DNA from: a virus
Virus record (IMG/VR): IMGVR_UViG_3300046804_000519
Location: 1-39,824 of that record
Strand: one strand, 5' to 3'
DNA length: 39,824 nucleotides
Part shown: piece by piece, positions 1 to 7,385 of the stretch
Numbering within the stretch: position 1 is the first letter of the stretch
Layout of the letters: every line of letters begins with the position of its first letter
Program-made: the position numbers and the translations under genes
The notes under the pieces: model-generated
Database searches by the model: none
Seen by the model: only the letters and a program-made list of their open reading frames with translations
Told to the model about the DNA's origin: nothing

Positions 1-164
1 CAGGGCGAGCAACGGGAACTTCATTCGCTGGAACTACTGGCACCGATGCAACGGTTGGTTTATGGCGTTCTACTTCAGCAATCAACTCAATAACCATTAC
101 TTGTGATAACGACACATTTTCATCGGGCAGTCAATTTACTCTCTACGGCATAAAGGCGGCATAA
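1..164 (+). CDS. Tail/fibre-type protein, C-terminal fragment (start outside window)
   Basis: An open frame enters from the window edge and stops with TAA at 162-164. Its end ([11 protein letters not shown]...QFTLYGIK) matches in style the C-terminus of the next gene (STSAINQITLT...TATLYGIK), so both belong to the same family of short beta-rich phage tail or fibre proteins. Function within the virion is inferred from position among tail genes. The frame is exactly the one that would continue the truncated gene at 39653-39824 if the molecule is circular; the joined product would be about 111 residues, shorter than the 171-residue neighbour. Confidence 0.65.
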   Translation, partial: GRATGTSFAGTTGTDATVGLWRSTSAINSITITCDNDTFSSGSQFTLYGIKAA

Positions 165-167
165 CTT

Positions 168-683
168 ATGGCTATCACTTACAAGGCTATCGCCACCACA
201 ACAGTAGGTGCGGGTGGAGCGAGCAGTATTGACTTTACAAGTATTCCTGCGACGTTCACTGACATTTGTATTAAGATGTCTGCCAGAGGAACCTCAACTG
301 CCATATACGCAAAAATAAAAATAAATAATGATTCAAGTGCAATATATTCATTGAGAACAATATATGGGGAAGGCTCTGCTGGTTCGGCTTCCCAAAGTGA
401 TTCTGGAGCAACTTATTTTGAACGTTTCTTAATGAACAGTTCTGCTTTTACAGCAAGCACCTTTTCCAATAGTGAATTATACATTCCAAATTATGCTGGT
501 TCTAACAATAAATCTATGATGTTTGATTCAGTAAATGAGACTAATGCCACAGCAGTTCAAGCATATATGGTGGCTGGATTATACGCTTCAACCTCAGCAA
601 TAAATCAAATAACATTGACTCCAAACACAGGCAACTTTGCCCAATACTCAACCGCAACCCTTTACGGAATAAAGAACTCATAA
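168..683 (+). CDS. Short beta-rich tail/fibre protein
   Basis: A 171-residue protein starting three bases after the previous stop. It begins with a segment (YKAIATTTVGAGGASSIDFTSIP) that closely parallels the start of the truncated gene at 39653 (YESIATVTVGSGGTSNVEFTSIP) and ends in the same LYGIK signature as the fragment at 1-164. It is rich in Ser, Thr, Ala and Asn with alternating hydrophobics, typical of beta-structured phage adhesion or fibre tips. There is no signal peptide or membrane segment. It lies between fibre genes and the tail-tube-like gene, so a virion surface role is likely. AT-rich stretches in the middle suggest a diversified part. Exact role unknown. Confidence 0.75.
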   Translation: MAITYKAIATTTVGAGGASSIDFTSIPATFTDICIKMSARGTSTAIYAKIKINNDSSAIYSLRTIYGEGSAGSASQSDSGATYFERFLMNSSAFTASTFSNSELYIPNYAGSNNKSMMFDSVNETNATAVQAYMVAGLYASTSAINQITLTPNTGNFAQYSTATLYGIKNS

Positions 684-697
684 GAAAGGAAAAGACA

Positions 698-922
698 ATG
701 CCAACCAAACTGGTCGTTGATTGCAGCACGGGAATCTCAGAAGAGGTAGAACTTACCGCCGAAGAGATTGCTCAGGCAGAAGCAGATGCGGCTGCATTTG
801 CAGAGGCCAAGGCTGCTGAAGATGCTACCAAGGCTGCTGCTGAGGCTGCTAAGGCTTCGGCTCAAGCAAAACTTGCAGCACTTGGTTTATCCGCAGAAGA
901 GATTGCAGCCCTTTCTAAGTAA
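698..922 (+). CDS. Small Ala/Glu-rich helical protein
   Basis: 74 residues preceded by a good ribosome site (AAGGAAAAG) about ten bases before ATG. After a short beta-like start (MPTKLVVDCSTG), residues about 20-65 are almost entirely Ala, Glu and Lys with heptad-like spacing, predicting a long helix or coiled coil. Small acidic-alanine proteins of this kind often sit beside tail-fibre genes of phages; a chaperone-like or fibre-associated role is possible but not shown. No catalytic motif. Confidence 0.7.
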   Translation: MPTKLVVDCSTGISEEVELTAEEIAQAEADAAAFAEAKAAEDATKAAAEAAKASAQAKLAALGLSAEEIAALSK

Positions 923-932
923 GGAGTAAGCC

Positions 933-2846
933 TTGGCGCCCTATGGTAGCGACGTAACAGAACCGATCCCGTATACCCTTTCCAATCCTGCTGGTGCTAC
1001 CAACTATGCAGCCACAGGTGAGGCATACGACATCGCTATCGCTGGCCTACCGTTTTTCATCAATGCCACCGATGACAGTCCTTATCGTCGCGTCACTGCT
1101 CAGTATCGTAAACAGCAGTATGACCAGACTCGTGAGGCTGGCGAGCAGTCACTAACCGGCTGGTGGTTTAGATCGCAGTCCTCATTCCACCTTGGCGCTG
1201 GTATCAAATACTTTGAGCCAAGCCAAGATGAGTCGTTGCGCTTCCAGTTTACAGAATCCAAAGGCTGTGACATCTGGACCAAAGGTCAGATAACTTTACT
1301 CAATACCACTGTTCGTGCTTTAACCAGTGCCAATACACCCATCATCATCGGTGCCAACGATGGAACCAATGACTGCCTTGTGGTAGCAGATGGCACTGCA
1401 TTAAAGAAAATCACAATGAGTAGTGATACCCCAACGGTATCGACCTACACTCAGGCTGGCACTGCCTCAACAATCTTTGATTTGACCACTGATGGAACTC
1501 GCTATTGGTTCATCAATACCACCAAAGTTCATCGTGGAAATATCGGTGGTGCTACCAGCGATACTGAAATTTACAATGCCGCATCCACAACAAGCGCTCG
1601 CATTCGCTATGTCAAACAGCGCCTCATTGCTTCAGTTAACAATGCACTATACGAATTAGACCCTGCCCATACCGGCGGTGGCGCCCTGCCAGCAGCCTTC
1701 TATACCCACCCACAGACTGACTGGACTTGGACAACTATCTCTGAAGGTCCTGCTGCTATCTATGTCGGTGGTTATAGTCGCAAGAACTCTTCTATCTACA
1801 AGATTACTTTGGACTTGGCTAACGCCAACTCTCTTGGCTTTCCTGACTTGAATATCCCCACAGTTGTTGTTGACTTGCCCGAAGGTGAGATCATCAACAC
1901 CTTTGATACCTACCTTGGAACCTATGCAGTTCTTTGCACCAACAAGGGAGTGCGAGCTGGAGTCCTTGATGCTGATGGCAATGTCTCCTATGGCCCATTG
2001 CTCTTTGAAGGCGAATGCAAAGATGTTGTTTTTAGAGATAAGTTTGCCTATGTTGCCACCACTGTTGATGGCGAATCAGGTCTTATCCGTATTGACCTCT
2101 CAGCGCCTGTCATACCAGGTAGCCTAGTCTTTGCCTATGCTTGGGATGTATACGCCGCCTCAGAGACCACTGTAGCCAATTCTACGGCCTTTCTAGGGGC
2201 AACTGACAGAGTTGCCTTCTGCGTTCCTGGCGATGGCGTATGGATTGAATCTGACGCAACCAAGGTTACTTCTGGCTATATCCAGACTGGCTTTATCCGC
2301 TATAACACCTTGGAACTCAAGCGCTTCAAGTTCATCTTGCCACAGTTTGATACCACCAATGGCTCTATCGAGGTCAAGTCTGTTGATTCAACTGACACTG
2401 AGTATGGCTTAGGTATCTTCTCGCAAGGCGATAGCGTCGGTGAGATTACCGCTGCCTACCCATCAACACCACAGCAATACCTTGCCTTTAAGTTTATCTT
2501 TACCGTAGGAACCAGTCCTACCCTTTCACCTATATTCACTGGCTACCAGATTAAGGCTCTGCCTGCTGTGCCACGTCAGCGATTGATTCAATATCCTGTT
2601 CTTTGCTATGACCACGAGACCGACAAGTTCGGTGTCCAAGTCGGATACGAAGGTTCTGCCTGGGCAAGAATGCAACAACTAGAGGCAGTAGAGAACAACG
2701 GAGATACCATCCGCGTCGAGGACTTTAGAACAGGTGAGTCCTATGTCGGATTGATTGAAGAGATAGAGTTTCGTAACGCCACCCCAACAGATAAGAGATT
2801 TAGCGGGTTTGGTGGAACGTTGTTTGTAACCATTAGATCCGTATAA
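933..2846 (+). CDS. Tail tube/nozzle-like structural protein
   Basis: 637 residues starting at TTG, with AAGGAG seven to eight bases upstream. The protein is almost all beta-strand, with repeated short motifs spaced through residues 100-450 (YWFINTTKVHRG, YVGGYSRKNSSIYKI, YLGTYAVLCTNKG) that look like blades of a beta-propeller, as in tail nozzle proteins of T7-like phages (gp12 family) and in several actinophage minor tail proteins. It lies immediately upstream of the lysis genes at the end of the late operon. Family assignment is by architecture and context rather than strong identity; receptor-binding minor tail protein is the alternative. Confidence 0.7.
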   Translation: MAPYGSDVTEPIPYTLSNPAGATNYAATGEAYDIAIAGLPFFINATDDSPYRRVTAQYRKQQYDQTREAGEQSLTGWWFRSQSSFHLGAGIKYFEPSQDESLRFQFTESKGCDIWTKGQITLLNTTVRALTSANTPIIIGANDGTNDCLVVADGTALKKITMSSDTPTVSTYTQAGTASTIFDLTTDGTRYWFINTTKVHRGNIGGATSDTEIYNAASTTSARIRYVKQRLIASVNNALYELDPAHTGGGALPAAFYTHPQTDWTWTTISEGPAAIYVGGYSRKNSSIYKITLDLANANSLGFPDLNIPTVVVDLPEGEIINTFDTYLGTYAVLCTNKGVRAGVLDADGNVSYGPLLFEGECKDVVFRDKFAYVATTVDGESGLIRIDLSAPVIPGSLVFAYAWDVYAASETTVANSTAFLGATDRVAFCVPGDGVWIESDATKVTSGYIQTGFIRYNTLELKRFKFILPQFDTTNGSIEVKSVDSTDTEYGLGIFSQGDSVGEITAAYPSTPQQYLAFKFIFTVGTSPTLSPIFTGYQIKALPAVPRQRLIQYPVLCYDHETDKFGVQVGYEGSAWARMQQLEAVENNGDTIRVEDFRTGESYVGLIEEIEFRNATPTDKRFSGFGGTLFVTIRSV

Positions 2847-2857
2847 GGAGCCATTAA

Positions 2858-3061
2858 ATGACCCCTGCTGACTGGGCTGGATTAGCCGTGTCCGTTATCG
2901 CTATTGCTACAGGCTTTGCCGGAGCAGTGCGATGGCTAGTAAAGCATTATCTTTACGAACTCAAGCCCAACGGTGGGTCATCGATGAAGGATAAGATTTC
3001 CAACCTTGAAGAAAAGGTTGAACTACTCACAGATCTCGTCAAGGAAGCGTTGAGGAAATGA
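2858..3061 (+). CDS. Small membrane protein, probable holin or lysis accessory
   Basis: 67 residues with strong ribosome site (TAAGGAG). Residues about 7-27 form one hydrophobic transmembrane segment (LAVSVIAIATGFAGAVRWLV), followed by a charged amphipathic helix (KISNLEEKVELLTDLVKEAL) likely to form a coiled coil. It sits directly upstream of, and abutting, the endolysin gene (stop TGA overlaps the following ATGAATG context), which is a typical position for a holin. One membrane span plus coiled coil also fits a spanin-like or holin-regulatory protein. A second holin candidate follows the endolysin. Confidence 0.65.
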   Translation: MTPADWAGLAVSVIAIATGFAGAVRWLVKHYLYELKPNGGSSMKDKISNLEEKVELLTDLVKEALRK

Positions 3062-3529
3062 ATGAAACCACTGGTGACAAAAGCAACACCTGCTGCTATT
3101 GCTGTCCTACGCCAGGCGACAGCATTGTGGCCCAAGCGCAAGAGAGCATCCGACGGATTGTTGCCCTCGTTGGCACATATCAAGCAAAACCCGAACTCCG
3201 ATCACAATACGGGTCTTGCTGCCGACCTGACTCACGACCCTCATAACGGAGTCGACTGCGGAGATTTGTTCTTCAAACTACAGGAAGACAAGCGAGTCTC
3301 CTATCTGATTTTCAATGGCTACATCTGGTCTGCTGAGAAGGGCAAGCGCCTTTACACTGGACCGAATAAGCACGTCAAACATCTGCATATTTCCATCAAA
3401 GAGCAGTACGCCAAGGATCAAAGCCCTTGGTATCCTTGGATGGGAACGCCGAAGCCTTTGGCTACGGTGAAGGCAGCGGTCACACCAAAGCCTAAGAAGA
3501 AAGACGTCCCAAGCCGTAAGGAGGCATAA
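3062..3529 (+). CDS. Endolysin, M15-type zinc peptidase
   Basis: 155 residues with the zinc-peptidase signature of the M15 (VanY/L-Ala-D-Glu peptidase) fold: a histidine and aspartate in SDHNTGLAADLTHD (H48, D55) and a late HLH (H107, H109). Such enzymes cut peptide bridges in peptidoglycan at the end of infection. The C-terminus (about residues 128-155) is a Lys/Pro/Ala-rich tail, probably a wall-interacting linker without a recognisable binding domain. It has no signal peptide, consistent with release through a holin. Flanked by two membrane-protein genes in a compact lysis cassette; the stop overlaps the next start. Confidence 0.82.
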   Translation: MKPLVTKATPAAIAVLRQATALWPKRKRASDGLLPSLAHIKQNPNSDHNTGLAADLTHDPHNGVDCGDLFFKLQEDKRVSYLIFNGYIWSAEKGKRLYTGPNKHVKHLHISIKEQYAKDQSPWYPWMGTPKPLATVKAAVTPKPKKKDVPSRKEA

Positions 3530-3717
3530 TGGACAAGAAGTTCAAAGCAATCGCCCTATCGTGGTTCCGCGCTGCAGCATCTGCTGCGGTAGCGCTCTAC
3601 CTCGCAGGCGAGACTGACCCAAAGAAACTTGGCACTGCAGCACTGGCTGGTTTCCTAGGTCCGGTACTTAAGTGGCTCGATCCATCCGCTAAGGAGTTTG
3701 GTCGAGGAAGCAAATAG
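3529..3717 (+). CDS. Holin (r1t/actinophage-like)
   Basis: 62 residues; start ATG overlaps the endolysin stop (TAATG), preceded by TAAGGAGG. Two short hydrophobic segments (about residues 10-25 and 35-50) are separated by a polar turn (AGETDPKKLG), with charged ends, the layout of small class II holins of the r1t type that are common in phages of actinobacteria. It would form membrane lesions to release the M15 endolysin. Last gene before the late terminator. Confidence 0.75.
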   Translation: MDKKFKAIALSWFRAAASAAVALYLAGETDPKKLGTAALAGFLGPVLKWLDPSAKEFGRGSK

Positions 3718-3742
3718 TTATCTAAACTGAGCTGCGAGGAAA

Positions 3743-3777
3743 GGCCCCTGTCCCTAACGGGATGGGGGCCAGTTTTT
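3743..3777 (+). terminator. Rho-independent terminator of the late operon
   Basis: A near-perfect hairpin, GGCCCC-TG-TCCC, loop TAAC (3755-3758), GGGA-TG-GGGGCC, 12 pairs including two wobble pairs, immediately followed by TTTTTT (3772-3777 in AGTTTTTTG). It sits 26 bases after the last lysis gene and faces a convergent leftward gene, so it ends late rightward transcription. Confidence 0.92.
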
Positions 3778-3795
3778 TGTTGTCTAAATTTGGTG

Positions 3796-4035
3796 CTAAA
3801 TTTGGTTTTCTGGTTTATCCACTGGGCAAGGAGCTATCAATAGGTTCCCACAGTTGGCACACTCGGCATCTAATGCCCACCAGGATGGCTCATAATCTTC
3901 AAACTGAACGTGACAGACAAAGACACTACAACCACAGACACAGACGTGCGTTGGACCTATATCTCGAAGATCACTAGCTTTAATCGGTGGGAGCAGGGTA
4001 CTATTTCTTAGCAGCCGGAGTAGACGGAACAGCAT
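3796..4035 (-). CDS. Small zinc-ribbon protein
   Basis: 79 residues if started at ATG 4035. The C-terminal 55 residues look conserved: LRDIGPTHVCVCGCSVF, then FEDYEPSWWALDAECANCGN, giving a CxCxC ... CxxC zinc ribbon, followed by APCPVDKP. Small proteins with this arrangement occur in actinophage accessory regions; function unknown. The first 20 residues (arginine/leucine-rich) are doubtful; the conserved part starts near 3984, so translation may begin at a non-ATG codon after the stop at 4001-4003. Convergent with the late operon, ending just past its terminator. Confidence 0.6.
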   Translation of the reverse strand: MLFRLLRLLRNSTLLPPIKASDLRDIGPTHVCVCGCSVFVCHVQFEDYEPSWWALDAECANCGNLLIAPCPVDKPENQI

Positions 4036-4099
4036 TGACCGGAACGTCTCGCTCCTGTGGTCGCTCGCCTCTTCGGCGGGCTTTGCCCGCCTCGTCCAT
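4001..4099 (-). CDS. Possible 32-residue basic peptide
   Basis: An ATG-started leftward frame of 32 codons ending in a protein-like tail (PVNAVPSTPAAKK) just before the conserved zinc-ribbon frame. The first half (DEAGKARRRGERPQERD) is highly charged. The start lies next to the GC-rich hairpin at 4075-4091 and has no clear ribosome site, so this could be chance. Listed because the tail resembles a genuine protein end and its stop lies just before the conserved part of the zinc-ribbon frame. Confidence 0.25.
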   Translation of the reverse strand: MDEAGKARRRGERPQERDVPVNAVPSTPAAKK

Positions 4100-4195
4100 T
4101 TATTACGGGCGCTCACGACAAGCGGCGCCCTACTGGTAGAAATTCGCTGACGCTCATATTGTAATTGCAAAAGGGTGTGTCGCTACTGGCGACAC
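4075..4195. promoter_or_regulatory. Hairpin-rich upstream region of the rightward early operon
   Basis: Within the non-coding stretch 4100-4224 and its left flank are three perfect inverted repeats: GGCGGGC-ttt-GCCCGCC (4075-4091), GGGCGC...GCGCCC (4107-4130) and GTGTCGC-tactg-GCGACAC (4177-4195). None is followed by a T-run, so they are not simple terminators. They precede the first gene of the rightward replication block and may be a structured transcript leader, a protein-binding site or part of an origin. Confidence 0.5.
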
Positions 4196-4224
4196 GCCGG
4201 TAGAAGGATAAAGTTCTTCTTCTA

Positions 4225-4788
4225 ATGACAACTCTCATCGGAATTTGCCTCCCAACGAAGTCAATCCTTTGTGCTGACTCACAGATTACCGAAGATAACT
4301 TGCGAACTATCTCAACATCCACACCGAAGATAGTAGCGATAGGCCGATACCTACTGGGCATTACCGGTGACTCACGTCCTGGTGACATTCTTGCCTATAA
4401 CTGGAACCCACCGACCTATAAGGGAGCTGACCCTATCGGGTGGATGGGTAAGAAAGTTATGCCGTCAATACTCGCGGCATTCAAAGAGAATGGATATGAT
4501 CCTTATGAAGCGACCAAAGACAAAGACTCAGGATTCGACTACCTTGTTTCGTTTAATGGCAATCTCTTCCATATTGCGTGCGACCTCTCGTTCATCCAAA
4601 GCGACTATGGTCTCTACGGTTTGGGGTCGGGTGGTCATTTCGCTCTTGGTTATCTGCACAGCGTGGCTGATACTTTCACACTTGCCAATGTAAAACGACA
4701 CGCCGAGAAGGCGGTTCAAATAGCTTCAATGCTTGACGTCAATACCTCTTTACCCTCACAATATGTCACACAAGACAGGGAGGTCTGA
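4225..4788 (+). CDS. Ntn-hydrolase, proteasome-beta/HslV-like peptidase
   Basis: 187 residues. The start MTTLIGI, with Met removal, would expose an N-terminal threonine as in proteasome beta subunits and HslV. Counting that Thr as 1, an Asp lies at 17 (CADSQIT) and a Lys at 34 (TPKI), matching the Thr1/Asp17/Lys33 catalytic set; a later GLGSGGHFALGYLHS matches the conserved GSGG region of HslV and beta subunits. Family members assemble into barrel-shaped, usually ATPase-fed proteases. No ATPase partner is visible nearby. It heads the rightward replication block, so it probably acts early, on host or phage proteins. An Ntn-hydrolase with another substrate is the alternative. Confidence 0.75.
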   Translation: MTTLIGICLPTKSILCADSQITEDNLRTISTSTPKIVAIGRYLLGITGDSRPGDILAYNWNPPTYKGADPIGWMGKKVMPSILAAFKENGYDPYEATKDKDSGFDYLVSFNGNLFHIACDLSFIQSDYGLYGLGSGGHFALGYLHSVADTFTLANVKRHAEKAVQIASMLDVNTSLPSQYVTQDREV

Positions 4789-4789
4789 A

Positions 4790-4984
4790 ATGTATAAAGA
4801 ATGGGGCGATACCACAGTGCATATCAATGCACACCAGTTAACCAACTGGTCTATTGGTGTTGATTACTACCATATGTATGAACATCCAGAGAATATTCTT
4901 GCTGCCAAGGTCTTGATTCTTGGACTAGGTTTCTGTAATATCACCATCACGAGGTGGCAACAGTGGACATCAAAGAACTCTTAA
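4790..4984 (+). CDS. Small conserved-looking protein
   Basis: 64 residues, not recognised. Start ATG at 4790 was chosen because GGGAGG lies about seven bases upstream and the ATG lies just after the previous stop (TGAAATG). Contains WGDTTVHINAHQLTNWSIGVDYYH then a hydrophobic KVLILGLGFCNITITRW segment; aromatic-rich, possibly a single compact beta fold. It overlaps the following nuclease start by 31 bases, indicating translational coupling. Confidence 0.6.
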   Translation: MYKEWGDTTVHINAHQLTNWSIGVDYYHMYEHPENILAAKVLILGLGFCNITITRWQQWTSKNS

Positions 4985-5904
4985 TCAAAGCTCTGCACGA
5001 TAAGGAAAACTCTCGTGGCAGAAGCACACAAGTACAGATTGGCCCATCAGAATTAGGCGGCTGTCGCCGTAAGGTCTGGTACCGGATCAACGGTCAACCA
5101 GAGACCAACGATAATGAACTCAAGCTCGCAGCGATTATGGGTACTGCAATCCACGCTGCGATAGAAGAAAGTCTTGCCAGCAACAAAGAGGTGCTTCTAG
5201 AGCAAACGGTTGAACACGATGGGATGAAAGCCCACGTCGATTGCTTCATACCTGGGACAGGTGATGTCATCGATTGGAAGACAGTCAAGGTTAAGAACCT
5301 GAACTATTTTCCTAGTGTGCAACAACGCTGGCAGGTGCAGGTCTATGGCTACCTGATTAGCAAATCTGGATTGGGGAAGGTTCAGACTGTGAACCTTGTA
5401 GCCATACCTCGCGATGGAGATGAGAGGGATATCTATGTCCACTCTGAACCGTATGATGAGGCTATCGCGCTAGAGGCGCTCAACTGGTTATCTGCAATCA
5501 GACAATCGGACACAGTACCTGCTCCTGAAAAGGATGAAAGTTACTGCAAGTTCTATTGCAAATACTATGACGCCTCTGGTGAGATGGGATGCGTTGGTCT
5601 AAAAAAAGAACTTATCAAAACTGAAGAGAGAATCATTGAGGATTCCGATGCGGATAAGAACGCATTGGAGTATCTGCAACTGGATGCCAAGATCAAGGAA
5701 CTGACCGAACGAAAGGATGGCCTCAAAGAGGCTTTGACTGGATTACTTGGCGTTACTCGATCTGGCATCCAAGTACAGTGGACTACCGTCAAAGGTCAGT
5801 TCATTGTTGACAAGAAGGAAGTAGAAGCAAAGCTGGGATATCTCCCAGGAAAAGAAAGCAAAGAATCAGTCCGACTCAATATCAAACATACTGGAGGAAA
5901 GTAA
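4954..5904 (+). CDS. Cas4/RecB-like PD-(D/E)XK nuclease with iron-sulfur cysteines
   Basis: 316 residues from GTG. It carries the RecB-nuclease motifs: GTAIH (H67), HVDCFIPGTGDVIDWKTVK with the D107-x-K109 pair, and QVQVYGYL. A cysteine near residue 37 together with C198, C202 and C213 (CKFYCKYYD...GC) forms the four-cysteine pattern that holds a 4Fe-4S cluster in Cas4/AddB-type nucleases. The last 100 residues are helical and charged. Such phage enzymes process DNA ends in recombination or replication. It sits with helicase, primase and resolvase genes, supporting a DNA-processing role. GTG at 4963 is an alternative start. Confidence 0.82.
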   Translation: MATVDIKELLIKALHDKENSRGRSTQVQIGPSELGGCRRKVWYRINGQPETNDNELKLAAIMGTAIHAAIEESLASNKEVLLEQTVEHDGMKAHVDCFIPGTGDVIDWKTVKVKNLNYFPSVQQRWQVQVYGYLISKSGLGKVQTVNLVAIPRDGDERDIYVHSEPYDEAIALEALNWLSAIRQSDTVPAPEKDESYCKFYCKYYDASGEMGCVGLKKELIKTEERIIEDSDADKNALEYLQLDAKIKELTERKDGLKEALTGLLGVTRSGIQVQWTTVKGQFIVDKKEVEAKLGYLPGKESKESVRLNIKHTGGK

Positions 5905-6261
5905 ATGGCTGCACCAGAGTCAACAAAGTTCCAGGTCAATTTCAAAGCACCTGATGGAACTCTTATCAATCTTTACGCTGCCAATAAGGAGGAACTTGAA
6001 TCGCTGCTGACCGCAGCGCAGGACTTTTCTGCCCTCATTGGAGCTGTTAGCCAAGCGTTCGGAGGCGTGGCATCGTCTGCGCCCGTACAGTCTGGTCCAA
6101 GACCACCGCTAAGAGTGGCAAGTCCAGCACCAACAGGTGGACATAGTTGCGCCCACGGTGCAATGGTTTACAAAGAGGGAGTAAGTGCCAAAGGTCCTTG
6201 GAAGGGATATATGTGTCCCGCGCCCAAGGGTGCGCCTAAGTGCCAAACCATCTGGGGATGA
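5905..6261 (+). CDS. Small protein with C-terminal zinc ribbon
   Basis: 118 residues starting one base after the nuclease stop. N-terminal half (FQVNFKAPDGTLINLYAANKEELESLL) is beta-alpha; a Pro/Ala linker (60-78) leads to a zinc-binding end with H80, C82, H84, C104 and C113 (SCAHGAMVYKEG ... GYMCPAPKGAPKC). This tail type, with KGPWKGY(F/M)CP, is seen in actinophage replication regions. A single-strand DNA-binding accessory is plausible from context but unproven. Confidence 0.7.
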   Translation: MAAPESTKFQVNFKAPDGTLINLYAANKEELESLLTAAQDFSALIGAVSQAFGGVASSAPVQSGPRPPLRVASPAPTGGHSCAHGAMVYKEGVSAKGPWKGYMCPAPKGAPKCQTIWG

Positions 6262-6265
6262 CCCA

Positions 6266-6532
6266 ATGCGGAAGCCAAGTGAGTACGAGGCTCCGCTGTG
6301 TTCACAAGTCGGTGGAGACCATTGGTTTCCAGAAAAAGATGAGCAGTTCCCCACGCCTAACGATACAAATATCGCGAAGCGAATATGTCATCAGTGTATC
6401 CACCGTAACGAATGCGCCGAATGGGGCATCGTCAATGAGTACTTCGGAATCTGGGGAGGGCTTACCTCCTATGAACGAAAGCGTATCCGTCGATCTCGTA
6501 ACATAATTCTGCGAAGGGACAAGAGTGCTTAG
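6266..6532 (+). CDS. WhiB-family transcriptional regulator
   Basis: 88 residues from ATG 6266 (GGGGATG five bases upstream). Four cysteines at 12, 41, 44 and 50 (C...CxxCxxxxxC) and the following GIWGGLTSYERKRIRR motif are the hallmark of WhiB proteins, which bind a 4Fe-4S cluster and contact the principal sigma factor. WhiB is limited to Actinobacteria and their phages, so this gene is the best host clue. Phage versions are known to interfere with host WhiB regulation. The basic tail (RRSRNIILRRDK) would contact DNA. An upstream ATG at 6185 exists but lies inside the previous gene. Confidence 0.93.
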   Translation: MRKPSEYEAPLCSQVGGDHWFPEKDEQFPTPNDTNIAKRICHQCIHRNECAEWGIVNEYFGIWGGLTSYERKRIRRSRNIILRRDKSA

Positions 6533-7385
6533 GTTAGACAGGGCGTGGCGAAGCTCGCACGTCGTTGCTGAACCTCTGCCAACGGTATGGAAAGACTTAG
6601 AGACTAAAGGCATCAAGTTCCGGCGTGGTCAAGTGTGTATGGTTGCCGCTGCACCTAACGCTGGTAAGTCGATGCTTGCTCTGATCTATGCCATCAAGGC
6701 AGGGGTGCCTACGCTGTTCTTCTCAGCAGATACCGACTCAGCCACGGTGATGATTCGCTCTGCTGCACATATCTCGGGTCATACCCAAGAGACTGTGGAG
6801 CATCTACTTCATCAAAGTAGGAATCGTTACCGTGACGAGTTGGAGAAGATGAAACATATTGAGTTCGTCTTTGACTCATCACCAACCCTTGATGACATTG
6901 AGAATGAAATCAAGGCATACGTTGAACTCTATGGAGTCCAACCGCAACTGATTGTTATTGATAACCTGATGAATGTCGCAGCAGAAACTGACAATGAATG
7001 GGCAGGACTGCGAGCGATAATGGCTGAGTTCCACGATATGGCACGCAAGACTGAGGCCTGCGTCTTAGTTCTGCACCACGTCTCAGAACACAGCGACTAT
7101 GGCAGATCCGATGAACCGCCACCTCGCAGGGCGATTCAAGGAAAGGTCAGTCAATTACCGGCGATGATATTGACTCTAGCCTACGATGTATGGAATAACG
7201 TCCTACGCGTAGCTGCAGTCAAGAATCGTTTTGGCAAACACAGCGCCGATGGCAAGGATTACTTAGGACTCTTTGTAAACTTTGCCTCGTGCCAAATCAA
7301 CGACAGCGATGCTCAAGGCAGGGCTGTCCTACGTTCCAACTACACGGGGAATTATGAGTACGTACAACAAGCGCAAGGGGAGTAA
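6525..7385 (+). CDS. DnaB/KaiC-like replicative helicase ATPase
   Basis: 286 residues from GTG, overlapping the WhiB stop by eight bases. RecA-fold ATPase: Walker A AAPNAGKS (42-49), Walker B LIVIDN (142-147), a helicase H2/H3-like segment with LVLHHVSE and RAIQGKVSQLP, and a late KNRFGKH that resembles the arginine-finger loop of DnaB-type helicases. It lacks the N-terminal primase-interaction domain, so it is a minimal phage helicase that probably works with the separate primase parts encoded downstream. Acts in unwinding at the fork. Confidence 0.85.
   Translation: MLRLDRAWRSSHVVAEPLPTVWKDLETKGIKFRRGQVCMVAAAPNAGKSMLALIYAIKAGVPTLFFSADTDSATVMIRSAAHISGHTQETVEHLLHQSRNRYRDELEKMKHIEFVFDSSPTLDDIENEIKAYVELYGVQPQLIVIDNLMNVAAETDNEWAGLRAIMAEFHDMARKTEACVLVLHHVSEHSDYGRSDEPPPRRAIQGKVSQLPAMILTLAYDVWNNVLRVAAVKNRFGKHSADGKDYLGLFVNFASCQINDSDAQGRAVLRSNYTGNYEYVQQAQGE

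Noticed and set aside
4113-4388. Leftward 91-codon frame opposite the start of the Ntn-hydrolase gene
   Set aside because: It runs antisense to a well-supported gene and through the hairpin region, and its sequence has no recognisable features.
7282-7353. Upstream start for the resolvase-like gene
   Set aside because: The extra 24 residues lie entirely inside the helicase coding region in another frame; ATG 7354 begins the conserved basic N-terminus.
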